Positions 9,377 through 17,285 of a stretch of 64,000 nucleotides of DNA are shown piece after piece. Where the stretch lies: NCBI RefSeq assembly GCF_001641335.1, contig NZ_LVEM01000003.1, positions 777,191-841,190 on the forward strand, written 5' to 3'. The notes below the pieces were generated by a model. The model was not told where the DNA came from, ran no database searches, and saw nothing but the letters and a program-made list of their open reading frames with translations. Source of the stretch: Bradyrhizobium stylosanthis. Its GTDB lineage: Bacteria; Pseudomonadota; Alphaproteobacteria; Rhizobiales; Xanthobacteraceae. How positions within the stretch are numbered: position 1 is the stretch's first letter; the number at the start of each line of letters is the position of its first letter. Both the position numbers and the translations under genes were made by a program.

Positions 9377-9460
9377 GGTCTTCCAGTCGACACGCCGCGC
9401 CGGGGAAGCCGAATCGTCAGGAAAAGCCGAATCAGCACCGGCGATGGCCACTCCAGTTGA

Positions 9461-11212
9461 TTACTGGGTTGTCCGGGATGCTGCAAGAATAAGGCGCTCG
9501 GACGGCGGCAGGTCGAATCGCGGCTCGACGCCCAGCAGCGGCGCGATGCGTTCGATCACCTTGCCGCCGGTCGGTACTGCGTTCCAGCCCGAGGTGATGA
9601 AACCCTTGGTTTCGGGGATCGCCTGCGGCTCGTCCAGCATGATCAGGATCTGATATTTCGGATCGTCGCAGGGCATGATGGCGGTGAACGAGTTCAGCAC
9701 CCGCTTCTTGGCATAGCGGCCGTTGATGACCTTTTCCGACGTGCCGGTCTTGCCGCCGACGTAGTAGCCCTTCACGTCGGCTGTCTTGGCGGTGCCGATC
9801 TCGGCGTTGAGCCGCATCAGGAACCGCATCTTGTCGCTGGTCTCCGTCTTGATCACCTTCTTGGCCAGCGCCGCGGCCTCCTCGGGGGTGCGTTTCATGA
9901 AGGTCGGCGGAATCAGATAGCCGCCGTTCACCAGCGAGTTGATGCCCATCACCGCCTGCAGCGGCGCCACCGACATGCCCTGGCCGAAAGCGATGGTCAC
10001 GGTATTCAGTTCGCCCCAGCGCCGAGGCACCAGCGGCGCCGCGCTCTCCGGCAGTTCGGTGCGCAGCCGCGTCAACTGCCCCATCTTGCCGAGGAACGCC
10101 TTGTGCGCCTCGACGCCCTGGCCGAGCGCGATCCGCGCAGCGCCGATGTTCGAGGAGTAGGTGAACACTTCCTTGGTGTTGATGAAGCGTCCGAGCGGGT
10201 GGCTGTCGTGGATGGTGAACTTGCCGTAGTGCAGGTTTCCGCGCGCATCCCACGACGTGTTCAGGTTGATCTTTCCGGAATCGAGCGCCATCGCCAGCGT
10301 GAACGCCTTGAAGGTCGAGCCCATCTCGTAGACGCCCGTCGTCAGGCGGTTGATGCGGTCGGGGTCGTGCGCTTCCTTCGGATTGTTCGGGTCGAAGTCC
10401 GGCAGCGAGACCATTGCGACGATCTCGCCGGTCTTGACGTTGGAGACGATGCCGGAGGCAGCCTTGGTGTGGTACTTCTCTTTGGCCTTGAGCAGCTCGT
10501 CGCGCAGCGCGTGCTCGACGCGCAGATCGATCGACAGCTCGATCGGCTTCTGCAGACGGTCGGTGGCAAAGCCGGCGCGGTGGAGATCGGCGAGGCCCTG
10601 ATTGTCGAGCCACTTCTCCATGCCGGCGATGCCCTGGTTGTCGATGTTGACGAGACCGATGAGGTGGGCGACCTCGTTGCCGGTCGGATAGACGCGCTTG
10701 TTCTCGCGCAGGAAGCCGATGCCGGGAATGCCGAGCTTGTGGATGTCCTGCTGCTGCTTCGCCGTGACTTCGCGCTTGAGCCAGACGAAGCCCTTGCGCG
10801 TCCTCAACCGCTCGCGCACCTCGGCCTCGTCGAGGTCGGGCACGGTCGCGGTCAGAAGCTCGATCGCCTCGTCCTTGTCGATGATGCGGCGCGGCTCGCC
10901 GAACAGGCTCGCCGCCTTGACGTCGGTCGCAAGGATGGCGCCGTTGCGGTCGACGATGTCGGGCCGCGCGGTCGCAACCACCTCCTGCGACGCCGCGCGG
11001 CGCGCACTGTGGGCGTCGGCACCGATCGCGAACATCACGAGCCGGCCGCCGATCAGGACGTAGACCGAGGTGAAGGCGAGCATGGCAAGGCCGACGCGGG
11101 CGCGCGCCTTGGCGGCGCGATCGACATTGCGCCCGTAGAGCAGGCTGCGGATCAGCCGTTGCCGCCAGGGTTCGATCGGCTTTTCGGTGGGTTTTGCAGG
11201 CACCGGGCTCAT
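9461..11212 (-). CDS. ftsI: Septal transpeptidase FtsI (PBP3, class B PBP)
   Basis: FtsI cross-links septal peptidoglycan with FtsW. The 583-aa protein has a cytoplasmic tail, one transmembrane helix at about 42-62, a PBP dimerisation domain, and a transpeptidase domain. The transpeptidase has the three catalytic motifs STFK (Ser299), SSN (353-355) and KTGT (488-491). Its ATG overlaps the ftsL stop (ATGA, 11209-11212). It is followed by murE. Confidence 0.97.
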   Translation of the reverse strand: MSPVPAKPTEKPIEPWRQRLIRSLLYGRNVDRAAKARARVGLAMLAFTSVYVLIGGRLVMFAIGADAHSARRAASQEVVATARPDIVDRNGAILATDVKAASLFGEPRRIIDKDEAIELLTATVPDLDEAEVRERLRTRKGFVWLKREVTAKQQQDIHKLGIPGIGFLRENKRVYPTGNEVAHLIGLVNIDNQGIAGMEKWLDNQGLADLHRAGFATDRLQKPIELSIDLRVEHALRDELLKAKEKYHTKAASGIVSNVKTGEIVAMVSLPDFDPNNPKEAHDPDRINRLTTGVYEMGSTFKAFTLAMALDSGKINLNTSWDARGNLHYGKFTIHDSHPLGRFINTKEVFTYSSNIGAARIALGQGVEAHKAFLGKMGQLTRLRTELPESAAPLVPRRWGELNTVTIAFGQGMSVAPLQAVMGINSLVNGGYLIPPTFMKRTPEEAAALAKKVIKTETSDKMRFLMRLNAEIGTAKTADVKGYYVGGKTGTSEKVINGRYAKKRVLNSFTAIMPCDDPKYQILIMLDEPQAIPETKGFITSGWNAVPTGGKVIERIAPLLGVEPRFDLPPSERLILAASRTTQ

Positions 11213-11601
11213 TGCTTGTCCTCGGGCTGAGGCACGGAGCCCGTTACGGTGTCAGGATCGCTCGCGGCTTCGATGGTGTTGAGCATGGCCCCGATCGGAT
11301 CGGGCTCGCCGGGCCTGAACATCCGCGGCGGACGCTCGGGCAGATTCTTCAGCGAGTCATATTGCGTGCCGTTGACCGGCTTGAGCGGCAGGTGCCGCTC
11401 GGACAAGCCCTGCAGGCGCAGGGGCGCATCGAGCTTGGCCCATTCCGAGCGCAGCGCCGCGATCGCGTCGCGCTGCTCGCGGATCTCCGCGTGCAGCCGC
11501 AGCACCTTCTCGGTGCGCGCCGTGGAATCCATCTTGATCCGGTAGACATAGGCCGCCGCGAAGATCAGCGCGCCGATGACGAGGAGGTGGATGATGCGCA
11601 T
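11209..11601 (-). CDS. ftsL: Cell division protein FtsL-like
   Basis: This 130-aa bitopic protein has an N-terminal membrane helix (about 4-20) followed by a charged region, residues 25-60, with heptad-like spacing consistent with a short coiled coil, and a proline-rich tail. Primary sequence of FtsL is poorly conserved, so the call rests on size, topology and location between rsmH and ftsI, where FtsL is encoded in most proteobacteria. It begins 3 bp after the rsmH stop and overlaps ftsI by 4 bp. FtsL would bridge FtsB/FtsQ to FtsWI in the divisome. Confidence 0.85.
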   Translation of the reverse strand: MRIIHLLVIGALIFAAAYVYRIKMDSTARTEKVLRLHAEIREQRDAIAALRSEWAKLDAPLRLQGLSERHLPLKPVNGTQYDSLKNLPERPPRMFRPGEPDPIGAMLNTIEAASDPDTVTGSVPQPEDKQ

Positions 11602-11604
11602 GCG

Positions 11605-12594
11605 CTAGCCTCCCCTCATCACGTCGGCGAGCCTTGGCCAGGACGATTGTTCGTCGTCGCGGTGCGCCGGCGCCGACGTGCGCTCGGCGGCGCGCAGCTT
11701 GGCGGAGCGCGCGCGCGGATTGTTTGCGACTTCCTCGTCGCCGGCAATCACGGGCCGCCGCGTCAGCAGCTGGAAGCTCGGCGCGGTCTGCGCCATCTCC
11801 GGCAAGTGACGCGAGCCGCCGCCGGTTTTGGAACGTTCGCCCAGGAAATTCTTGACGATGCGGTCTTCCAGCGAATGGAACGAGACGACGACGAGACGGC
11901 CGCCGGGCTTGAGCACGCGCTCGGCTGCCGCGAGCGCGGTCTGGAGCTCGTCGAGCTCTTCGTTGACCAGGATGCGCAGAGCCTGGAACGTCCGCGTCGC
12001 CGGATGGATGTCGCCGGGCTTCGAGCGCACGATCCGGCCGATGAGATCGGCGAGCGCGCGCGTCGTCGTGAACGGCGTCTCCTGGCGGTCCGCGACGATG
12101 GCGCGCGCGATGCGGCGCGACTGCCGCTCCTCGCCGAAGAGATAGATGACGTCGGCGAGATCGCCTTCCGAGGCGCGCGCGACCACGTCGGCCGCGGTAG
12201 GCCCGGTCTGCGCCATGCGCATGTCGAGCGGACCGTCGAGGCGGAAGGAGAAGCCGCGGCCGGCCTGGTCGAGCTGCATCGAGGACACCCCGACATCCAT
12301 CACGACGCCGTCCACGCCATCGACGCCGTGCGCCGCGCAGACTTCGGCGAGGTGGGAGAAGCGGTCCTCGACCAGCGTCAGCCGTCCGGCGGACCGCTCG
12401 ACCAGCTCGGCGCCACCCGCAATCGCGGTGCGGTCGCGGTCGATGGCAATGAGGCGGGTTCCCGGCACATCGAGAATGGCGCGGCTGTAGCCGCCGGCGC
12501 CGAAGGTGGCGTCGACATAGATACCGCCGTCGCGCGGGGCGAGATGATCGATCGCCTCGCGGCCGAGCACGGGAATGTGAGGAGCGGAGCTCAT
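11605..12594 (-). CDS. rsmH: 16S rRNA (cytosine1402-N4)-methyltransferase RsmH (MraW)
   Basis: RsmH methylates N4 of C1402 in 16S rRNA using S-adenosylmethionine. The 329-aa protein has the SAM-binding motif YVDATFGAGGYSRA near residues 27-40, MDVGVSSMQLDQAGRGFSF, and SFHSLEDRIVKNF, all diagnostic. The frame is open upstream to 12798, but the ATG at 12594 (MSSAPHIPVLG) is preceded by GGAAGG at good spacing and matches the family N-terminus. It is the first recognisable gene of the dcw cluster here. Confidence 0.96.
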   Translation of the reverse strand: MSSAPHIPVLGREAIDHLAPRDGGIYVDATFGAGGYSRAILDVPGTRLIAIDRDRTAIAGGAELVERSAGRLTLVEDRFSHLAEVCAAHGVDGVDGVVMDVGVSSMQLDQAGRGFSFRLDGPLDMRMAQTGPTAADVVARASEGDLADVIYLFGEERQSRRIARAIVADRQETPFTTTRALADLIGRIVRSKPGDIHPATRTFQALRILVNEELDELQTALAAAERVLKPGGRLVVVSFHSLEDRIVKNFLGERSKTGGGSRHLPEMAQTAPSFQLLTRRPVIAGDEEVANNPRARSAKLRAAERTSAPAHRDDEQSSWPRLADVMRGG

Positions 12595-12839
12595 GGGCCG
12601 CGCCTTCCGGCACAAGGCCTGCCGAACGACCACGCCTGATCGGGGGCGAACCAGCCCATAATGCCTCGAATGATTCCGCGTCGCGGCGGTTCCACGACCA
12701 AGCCCCAGTCCAACATGGTTACCGAGCCCGGTCGTCCCGGGCGGCAAACCCAGAGTTCCCAGCGGAATTTGTCGGGCAGCCATGGGATTTCGAGCCAAAA
12801 TACGCTTTGGCCGCCTCCGGACGCGGGTCGGCTCTTCAT
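12591..12839 (-). CDS. Possible 82-aa tryptophan-rich upstream ORF coupled to rsmH
   Basis: An ORF of 82 codons fills the rsmH leader and ends in an ATGA overlap with the rsmH start (stop 12591-12593, start 12592-12594). It has seven Trp residues and no recognised domain. It does not resemble MraZ, which normally occupies this place. A GAGGG lies directly against its ATG, too close for an ideal ribosome-binding site. The rsmH frame is also open across the same stretch, so being open is weak evidence in this GC-rich DNA. It could be a leader ORF for translational coupling or a chance frame. Confidence 0.25.
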   Translation of the reverse strand: MKSRPASGGGQSVFWLEIPWLPDKFRWELWVCRPGRPGSVTMLDWGLVVEPPRRGIIRGIMGWFAPDQAWSFGRPCAGRRGP

Positions 12840-13036
12840 CCCTCAGTAACGGCCCTTAGCGTTAAGAAAGCGTTGATCGGGTGGCGACAACTCGAAAAGG
12901 TGACGTGCCGGTGATGCGTCATCCACACACCGGCGCAAAATGCATCCGTTAACCTCGTCGCGCGATTGCGTCCGGCGGAGGGTAAAGGAATAGTAAAGAG
13001 AAGGGCTTGGCCCACTCTCGTCCGATTTGAGCTGTC
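12595..13036. other. Divergent control region between rsmH (dcw) and the amidase gene
   Basis: This 442-bp stretch has no confidently assigned gene. It is less GC-rich in its right half, where it holds a CtrA-like box and a GTTAAC half-site (12948-12953). No MraZ-coding sequence is visible on either strand, so dcw transcription presumably starts here without the usual first gene. Confidence 0.6.
12862..12876. promoter_or_regulatory. CtrA-like box upstream of rsmH/dcw
   Basis: TTAA-N7-TTGA (12862-12865 and 12873-12876) matches 7 of 8 positions of the CtrA consensus TTAA-N7-TTAA. It lies in the divergent region that should contain the dcw promoter. Motif evidence only. Confidence 0.35.
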
Positions 13037-13894
13037 ATGCCGTCCGGTTCGTCCACACCGTCTGATTCGAAGCGTCAGCGCGTTCTCCCGGTTCCCAAGG
13101 CCGCGGCGAGCATGCGGACGTTCGAGCCGGATTCCTCGATCGTCTCCGACATCATCCCGTCGCCCAATTACGGCGAGCGCAACAAGGGACGGCAGCCGGA
13201 CATGATCCTGCTGCACTACACCGGCATGCCCGACGTCGAGGGCGCGCTGGCGCGGCTTTGCACGGCGGGCACCGAAGTATCGGCGCATTATGTCGTGCTG
13301 GAGGATGGCCGCATCGTGCAATGCGTGTCCGAGGCCAAGCGCGCTTGGCATGCCGGCGTCTCGTCCTGGGCCGGCGAGGACGACATCAATTCCTGCTCGA
13401 TCGGCATCGAGATCATCAATCGCGGCCACGACTGGGGCTACCCGGAATACCCGCTGCGCCAGATCGCCGCCGTGATCGCGTTGTGCCGCGGCATCATGCT
13501 CCGCCGCAAGGTGCCCTCACACCGGGTGCTCGGCCATTCCGACGTCGCGCCAGCGCGCAAGAAGGATCCCGGCGAAAAGTTTCCGTGGCATTCGCTGGCC
13601 AATTCCGGCGTCGGACATTGGGTGACGCCTGCGCCGGTCGTGCGCGGCGAGACCCTGATGCTCGGCACCATCAGCGACGCGGTGCTGAGCATGCAGCAGG
13701 CGCTCGCAAAATACGGCTATGGCGTGCCGCTGACCGGCAAATACGATGCCGCGACCATGGAGGTCGTCACCGCCTTCCAGCGCCACTTCCGCCCGGCGCG
13801 GCTGGACGGCGTCGCCGACCATTCCACGCTCTCGACCTTGCAGGCGCTGCTGGCAAGCCTGCCCGCGGAAGAAACGGCGGTCGCGTCGAAGTGA
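13037..13894 (+). CDS. N-acetylmuramoyl-L-alanine amidase (Amidase_2) with peptidoglycan-binding domain
   Basis: This 285-aa zinc amidase should cleave the MurNAc-L-Ala bond of peptidoglycan or muropeptides. The amidase-2 domain covers about 35-190, with zinc ligands His60 (LLHYTG), His167 (LGHSDVAP) and Asp177 (KKDPG) and catalytic Glu125 (SIGIEI). A PG_binding_1-type repeat spans about 215-280 (LSMQQALAKYGYGV, VTAFQRHFRP). No clear signal peptide is seen, so a cytoplasmic AmpD-like recycling role or an unrecognised export route are both possible; the AmiD/AmpD-type domain order favours AmiD. It is divergent from the dcw cluster. Confidence 0.9.
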   Translation: MPSGSSTPSDSKRQRVLPVPKAAASMRTFEPDSSIVSDIIPSPNYGERNKGRQPDMILLHYTGMPDVEGALARLCTAGTEVSAHYVVLEDGRIVQCVSEAKRAWHAGVSSWAGEDDINSCSIGIEIINRGHDWGYPEYPLRQIAAVIALCRGIMLRRKVPSHRVLGHSDVAPARKKDPGEKFPWHSLANSGVGHWVTPAPVVRGETLMLGTISDAVLSMQQALAKYGYGVPLTGKYDAATMEVVTAFQRHFRPARLDGVADHSTLSTLQALLASLPAEETAVASK

Positions 13895-14025
13895 GGCTCT
13901 TGCGCTTCGTCGCGACAAGAATTCCATTTCCGCAGTTCGCTCGAAAGTGATCGATCGATCGTCGCTGCAACTCCCGGCGCCGGGCTATTGTCCGACGATC
14001 GGCGGGATGCAGGACGAACGACACG

Positions 14026-15048
14026 ATGCAGATTGATCGCAAGCTGCTGATTGACCGCCTCGCCGCCTTTCCGCGCCTGGGCCTCGCCGATCTTCCCACG
14101 CCGCTCGAACCGATGAAGCGGCTGACGGCCCATCTCTGCGGGCCGCGGCTGTGGATCAAGCGCGACGACGCGACCGGGCTCGGCTTCGGCGGCAACAAGC
14201 TGCGCAAGCTCGACTACGTCCTGCACGATGCCGTCTCAAACGGCGCCGACACGATCGTCTCGGGCGGCGTCGTGCAATCGAACAGCCAGCGGCAGGTCGC
14301 GGCGGTTGCCGCCAAGCTTGGCCTGCCCTGTCATCTGGCCGTCTATCACGGCCGGCTTGCGCCGCCGACGCCGGAATACGAGACCTCGGGCAATGCCTTT
14401 CTCAATCGGCTGTTCGGCGCGCAACTGCATGACGTGCCCTGGACCGGCGATCGCAATGCCGCCATCCGCGCGCTCGTCGACGATCTGCGGGCGCAAGGGC
14501 GCAAGCCGTATTTCGTGCCTTACGGCGTTTCGAACGCACTCGGAGCAGTCGCTTACGCCACGACGATCTGCGAAATCGAGCAGCAGGCGGCGCGGTCGGG
14601 GTTCAAGCCGGCCGCGATCGTGCATTGCACCGGAAGTGCCGGCACGCAGGCCGGTCTCGTCGTCGGCGCGGCCGCAGCCATGCCGGACACGCGCATCGTC
14701 GGGATCGACATCGATGCGGAGCCCGCGCGGGTTCGCTCCGACGTGGTCGCCCTTGCGCGACAGGCGGCGGACCTGCTCGGCGTCGGCTTCGACGATGCCA
14801 TCGTGGAAGTGGTCGCCGGCCATGCCGGACCAGCCTATGGGGTACCGCACGAGGCCACGATAGAGGCCATCCGGCTGGCGGGACAATCCGAGGCGCTCGT
14901 GCTTGACCCCGTCTATTCGGGCAAAGGGCTGGCGGGCCTGATCGCGATGATCCGCCAGGGGCGTTGGCGCAACGACGAGGACGTCATTTTCCTGCACACG
15001 GGCGGCGCGCCCGCCCTGTTCGCGTACCAAAGCGCGCTCGGCATCTAG
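14026..15048 (+). CDS. D-cysteine desulfhydrase / ACC deaminase family PLP enzyme
   Basis: This 340-aa fold-type II PLP enzyme belongs to the D-cysteine desulfhydrase / 1-aminocyclopropane-1-carboxylate deaminase family. The PLP lysine is Lys58 in GGNKLRK; SGGVVQSNSQRQVAA supplies the substrate pocket and CTGSAGTQAGL the phosphate-binding loop. The sequence alone does not decide between D-cysteine breakdown (pyruvate, sulfide, ammonia) and ACC deamination; the VVQSNSQRQ pattern is nearer to DcyD-like proteins. It is convergent with the sigma-factor gene, the two stop codons overlapping within CTAG at 15045-15048. Confidence 0.85.
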   Translation: MQIDRKLLIDRLAAFPRLGLADLPTPLEPMKRLTAHLCGPRLWIKRDDATGLGFGGNKLRKLDYVLHDAVSNGADTIVSGGVVQSNSQRQVAAVAAKLGLPCHLAVYHGRLAPPTPEYETSGNAFLNRLFGAQLHDVPWTGDRNAAIRALVDDLRAQGRKPYFVPYGVSNALGAVAYATTICEIEQQAARSGFKPAAIVHCTGSAGTQAGLVVGAAAAMPDTRIVGIDIDAEPARVRSDVVALARQAADLLGVGFDDAIVEVVAGHAGPAYGVPHEATIEAIRLAGQSEALVLDPVYSGKGLAGLIAMIRQGRWRNDEDVIFLHTGGAPALFAYQSALGI

Positions 15049-16277
15049 CCCATCTCCCTCATCCGCCGCGCATAGAGCCGCCGCAACGGCTCGAGCTGCG
15101 TCGTCTCCGTCGCCGCACGATAGGCCGCGCGCGCCTCCTCCTTTCGGCCCAGCCGCCGCAACAGATCCGCGCGCACCGCGGGCAGCAGCTCGTAGCCATC
15201 GAGCCCGCCGCGCGCGGTGATCGCATCGACGAGGTCGAGCGCGCGCGCGGGGCCGTCGACCATCGACACTGCCGCGGCATGATTGAGCTCGATCACCGGC
15301 GACGGGTTGAGACGCAGCAGCACCTCGTAGAGCCCGGCGATCTGCGGCCAGTCGGTCGCCTCGAAGCTCGGCGCCCGCGCATGCAGCGCGGCGATCGCGG
15401 CCTGCACCGCATAGGCCTGCGGCCGCCCGGGCATGCGCAAGGCATCGTCCACCAGACGCAGGCCCGCCTCGATCTGCGCGCGATCCCACAGCGCGCGGTC
15501 CTGCTCTTCCAGCAGCACGATGTCGCCGGCCGCTGTCTCCCGCCCGGCGCGCCGCGCATCGTGCAGCAGCATCAGGGCGAGCAGGCCCTCGATGCCGCTG
15601 CGACCGGGCATCAGGGCGTCGAGCAGGCGGCCGAGCCGGATGGCCTCGACCGCAAGATCGGGCCGCATCAAATCCGCGCCCGAGGTTGCGACATAGCCTT
15701 CGGTGAAGACGAGATAGATCACGGCGAGCACGCCATCGAGCCGCGGCGCCAGCGCGTCGCGCTCCGGCACCTCATAGGGGATGCCGGCCAGCCGGATCTT
15801 CTGCTTGGCGCGGACGAGGCGCTGCGCCATCGCCTCCTCGCTGACGAGGAAGGCGCGCGCGACCTGGGCGGTGGAGAGCCCGCAGACGGTGCGCAGCGTC
15901 AGCGCGACCTGGACCTCGGCTGCGAAGGCGGGATGGCAGCAGGTGAAGATCAGCCGCAGCATGTCGTCGTCGAGCATCGCCGGCGGCTCGTCGGCGACTT
16001 GCGCGTTCAGCTCGAGCTCATGCACCAGCGCCTGCTGCTTGCCGCGGAAGACGGCCTGGCGCCTGACGCGGTCGATCGCCTTGTGCTTGGCGACGTTGAC
16101 CAGCCAGGCGCGCGGATTGTCGGGTCGCTCGCAGACCTGCCAGCGCTCGAGCGCCACCGCAAAGGCGTCCTGCAGCGCATCCTCGGCGAGATCGAAATCG
16201 CCGACGAGGCGGATCAGCGTGGCCAGCGCCCGCCCCGCCTCGTCGCGGAAAATCTTGTCGATCTCGTTTGGAGTCAT
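15045..16277 (-). CDS. ECF sigma factor, group ECF42 type (with C-terminal DUF6596 extension)
   Basis: This 410-aa protein has an N-terminal sigma-70 region 2 (GDFDLAEDALQDAFAVALERW, ARAWLVNVAKHKAIDRVRR) and region 4 (ALTLRTVCGLSTAQVARAFLV), followed by a C-terminal extension of over 200 residues (LLDALMPGRSGIEGLLALMLLHDARR) typical of ECF42 sigma factors. These lack a classical anti-sigma factor and are encoded beside DGPF/YCII proteins, as here. The start at 16277 (MTPNEIDKIFRDEAGRA) is chosen over a 31-codon extension that overlaps the upstream gene. It would direct RNA polymerase to a small local regulon. Confidence 0.92.
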   Translation of the reverse strand: MTPNEIDKIFRDEAGRALATLIRLVGDFDLAEDALQDAFAVALERWQVCERPDNPRAWLVNVAKHKAIDRVRRQAVFRGKQQALVHELELNAQVADEPPAMLDDDMLRLIFTCCHPAFAAEVQVALTLRTVCGLSTAQVARAFLVSEEAMAQRLVRAKQKIRLAGIPYEVPERDALAPRLDGVLAVIYLVFTEGYVATSGADLMRPDLAVEAIRLGRLLDALMPGRSGIEGLLALMLLHDARRAGRETAAGDIVLLEEQDRALWDRAQIEAGLRLVDDALRMPGRPQAYAVQAAIAALHARAPSFEATDWPQIAGLYEVLLRLNPSPVIELNHAAAVSMVDGPARALDLVDAITARGGLDGYELLPAVRADLLRRLGRKEEARAAYRAATETTQLEPLRRLYARRMREMG

Positions 16278-16299
16278 GCGTCGGTGCGCAGGCTGGCCA

Positions 16300-16653
16300 T
16301 CATTTGTCGTAGACCCAGATCGGCCGCACCTCGATCGACCCGACGCGGGCGCTCGGAATTCGCGCGGCAATCTCGATCGCGGCGTCGAGATCCCTGGCTT
16401 CGATCAGATAGTAGCCACCGAGCTGCTCGCGCGTTTCCGCGAACGGACCGTCGGTCGTCAGCGTCTTGCCATCGCGCACGCGCACCGTGGTCGCGGTCGT
16501 GGTCGGGCGGAGCCGGTCACCGGCCTTGAAATTGCCGTTGCGGATGATGGATTGCGTAAAGGCTTCATATTCCGCCGACATCTTCTGGGTCGTCCCCGTG
16601 TCGATCTTCGCGTACTCGGCCTCGTTCTGGTAGATCATCAGCAGATATTGCAT
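16300..16653 (-). CDS. YCII-related DGPF-domain protein, partner of the ECF42 sigma factor
   Basis: This 117-aa protein has the YCII/DGPF fold with the motif TTDGPFAETREQLGGYYLIE at about 67-86. The molecular function of DGPF proteins is unknown, though they are the constant neighbours and often the targets of ECF42 sigma factors. Its stop is 22 bp before the sigma-factor start, which indicates one operon. It starts MQYLLMIYQNEAEY, the usual N-terminus of the family. Confidence 0.93.
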   Translation of the reverse strand: MQYLLMIYQNEAEYAKIDTGTTQKMSAEYEAFTQSIIRNGNFKAGDRLRPTTTATTVRVRDGKTLTTDGPFAETREQLGGYYLIEARDLDAAIEIAARIPSARVGSIEVRPIWVYDK

Positions 16654-16765
16654 CGCTTCACTCCTGTTGTTCGGCTACCTCGCCGACATCCAGTCGAACG
16701 GGCCACGTTCCAAACGACATCTTCAGGATAATTTATTTCGAAGCGGGCGTGCAGGCGATCCCGGC

Positions 16766-16794
16766 TTGACGGAACCGTCACAAATGCTCCATGC
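16766..16794 (+). promoter_or_regulatory. Candidate promoter of rnpB
   Basis: A -35-like TTGACG (16766-16771) is followed after 17 bp by CCATGC (16789-16794), a weak -10. The spacing predicts a start near 16801-16804, where the folded RNase P RNA begins. Confidence 0.45.
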
Positions 16795-16803
16795 GTAACC
16801 CCG

Positions 16804-17225
16804 TCAGTCGGCCGGACGGCCGCTCCGGCAGGTGCCGAAAGGCCGCCGGGGAGGAAAGTCCGGGCTCCCTTGACATGCGGTGCCGGATAACGTCCGGCGG
16901 GGGTGACCCCAGGGAAAGTGCCACAGAGAACGAACCGCCCCGCTTCGCCTTCGGGCTTCGCGGGGTAAGGGTGAAAAGGTGCGGTAAGAGCGCACCGCGG
17001 GTCCGGCAACGGAGCCGGCATGGTAAACCCCACCGGGAGCAAAACCGAATAGGGACGGCGTAGCGGGCTGTTCGCGCAAGCGATAACGCCGCGGGGCGAT
17101 GTCAGGCCCGCCGTCCGGGTAGGTTGCTCGAGGCCATTTGCAAACATGGTCCCAGAGGAATGGCCGTCACGTATCGCTTGCGCAAGCAGGCGGTGCCCTA
17201 CAGAACCCGGCTTACAGGCCGGCTG
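16804..17225 (+). ncRNA. rnpB: RNase P RNA (type A)
   Basis: The catalytic RNA of RNase P, which matures the 5' ends of tRNAs. The conserved blocks are in order: GAGGAAAGTCCGGGCTCC near 16850-16868, ACAGAGAACG near 16923, GGTAAGGGTGAAAAGGTG near 16963-16980, GTAAACCCCACCGGGAGCAA near 17021-17041, AATAGGGA near 17048, and the 3' CCCTACAGAACCCGGCTTAC. Helix P1 pairs AGTCGGCC (16806-16813) with GGCCGGCT (17217-17224) with one G-U pair, which sets the ends. Exact 5' and 3' ends are good to a few bases. No protein should be called on either strand here. Confidence 0.97.
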
Positions 17226-17237
17226 ATATCTTGCAAC

Positions 17238-17269
17238 GAGGGGTTCGATGCTAGCGCATCGGACCCCTC
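17238..17269. terminator. Strong hairpin between rnpB and the alpha/beta hydrolase gene
   Basis: Arms GAGGGGTTCGATGC (17238-17251) and GCATCGGACCCCTC (17256-17269) pair with one mismatch around a TAGC loop. It sits between two convergent genes and probably terminates in both directions, although no long T tract follows. Confidence 0.65.
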
Positions 17270-17285
17270 ACCATTTGGGGCTGCT

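Noticed and set aside
9377..9451. 25-codon GTG-initiated extension of murE
   Set aside because: The added residues have no Mur-ligase similarity; the ATG at 9376 gives the family-length protein.
12595..12798. 68-codon N-terminal extension of rsmH
   Set aside because: It lacks similarity to RsmH and skips a good ribosome-binding site before the ATG at 12594.
16638..17147. ORFs across the RNase P RNA gene
   Set aside because: The conserved rnpB sequence and structure explain the region on the plus strand; the ORFs are incidental.
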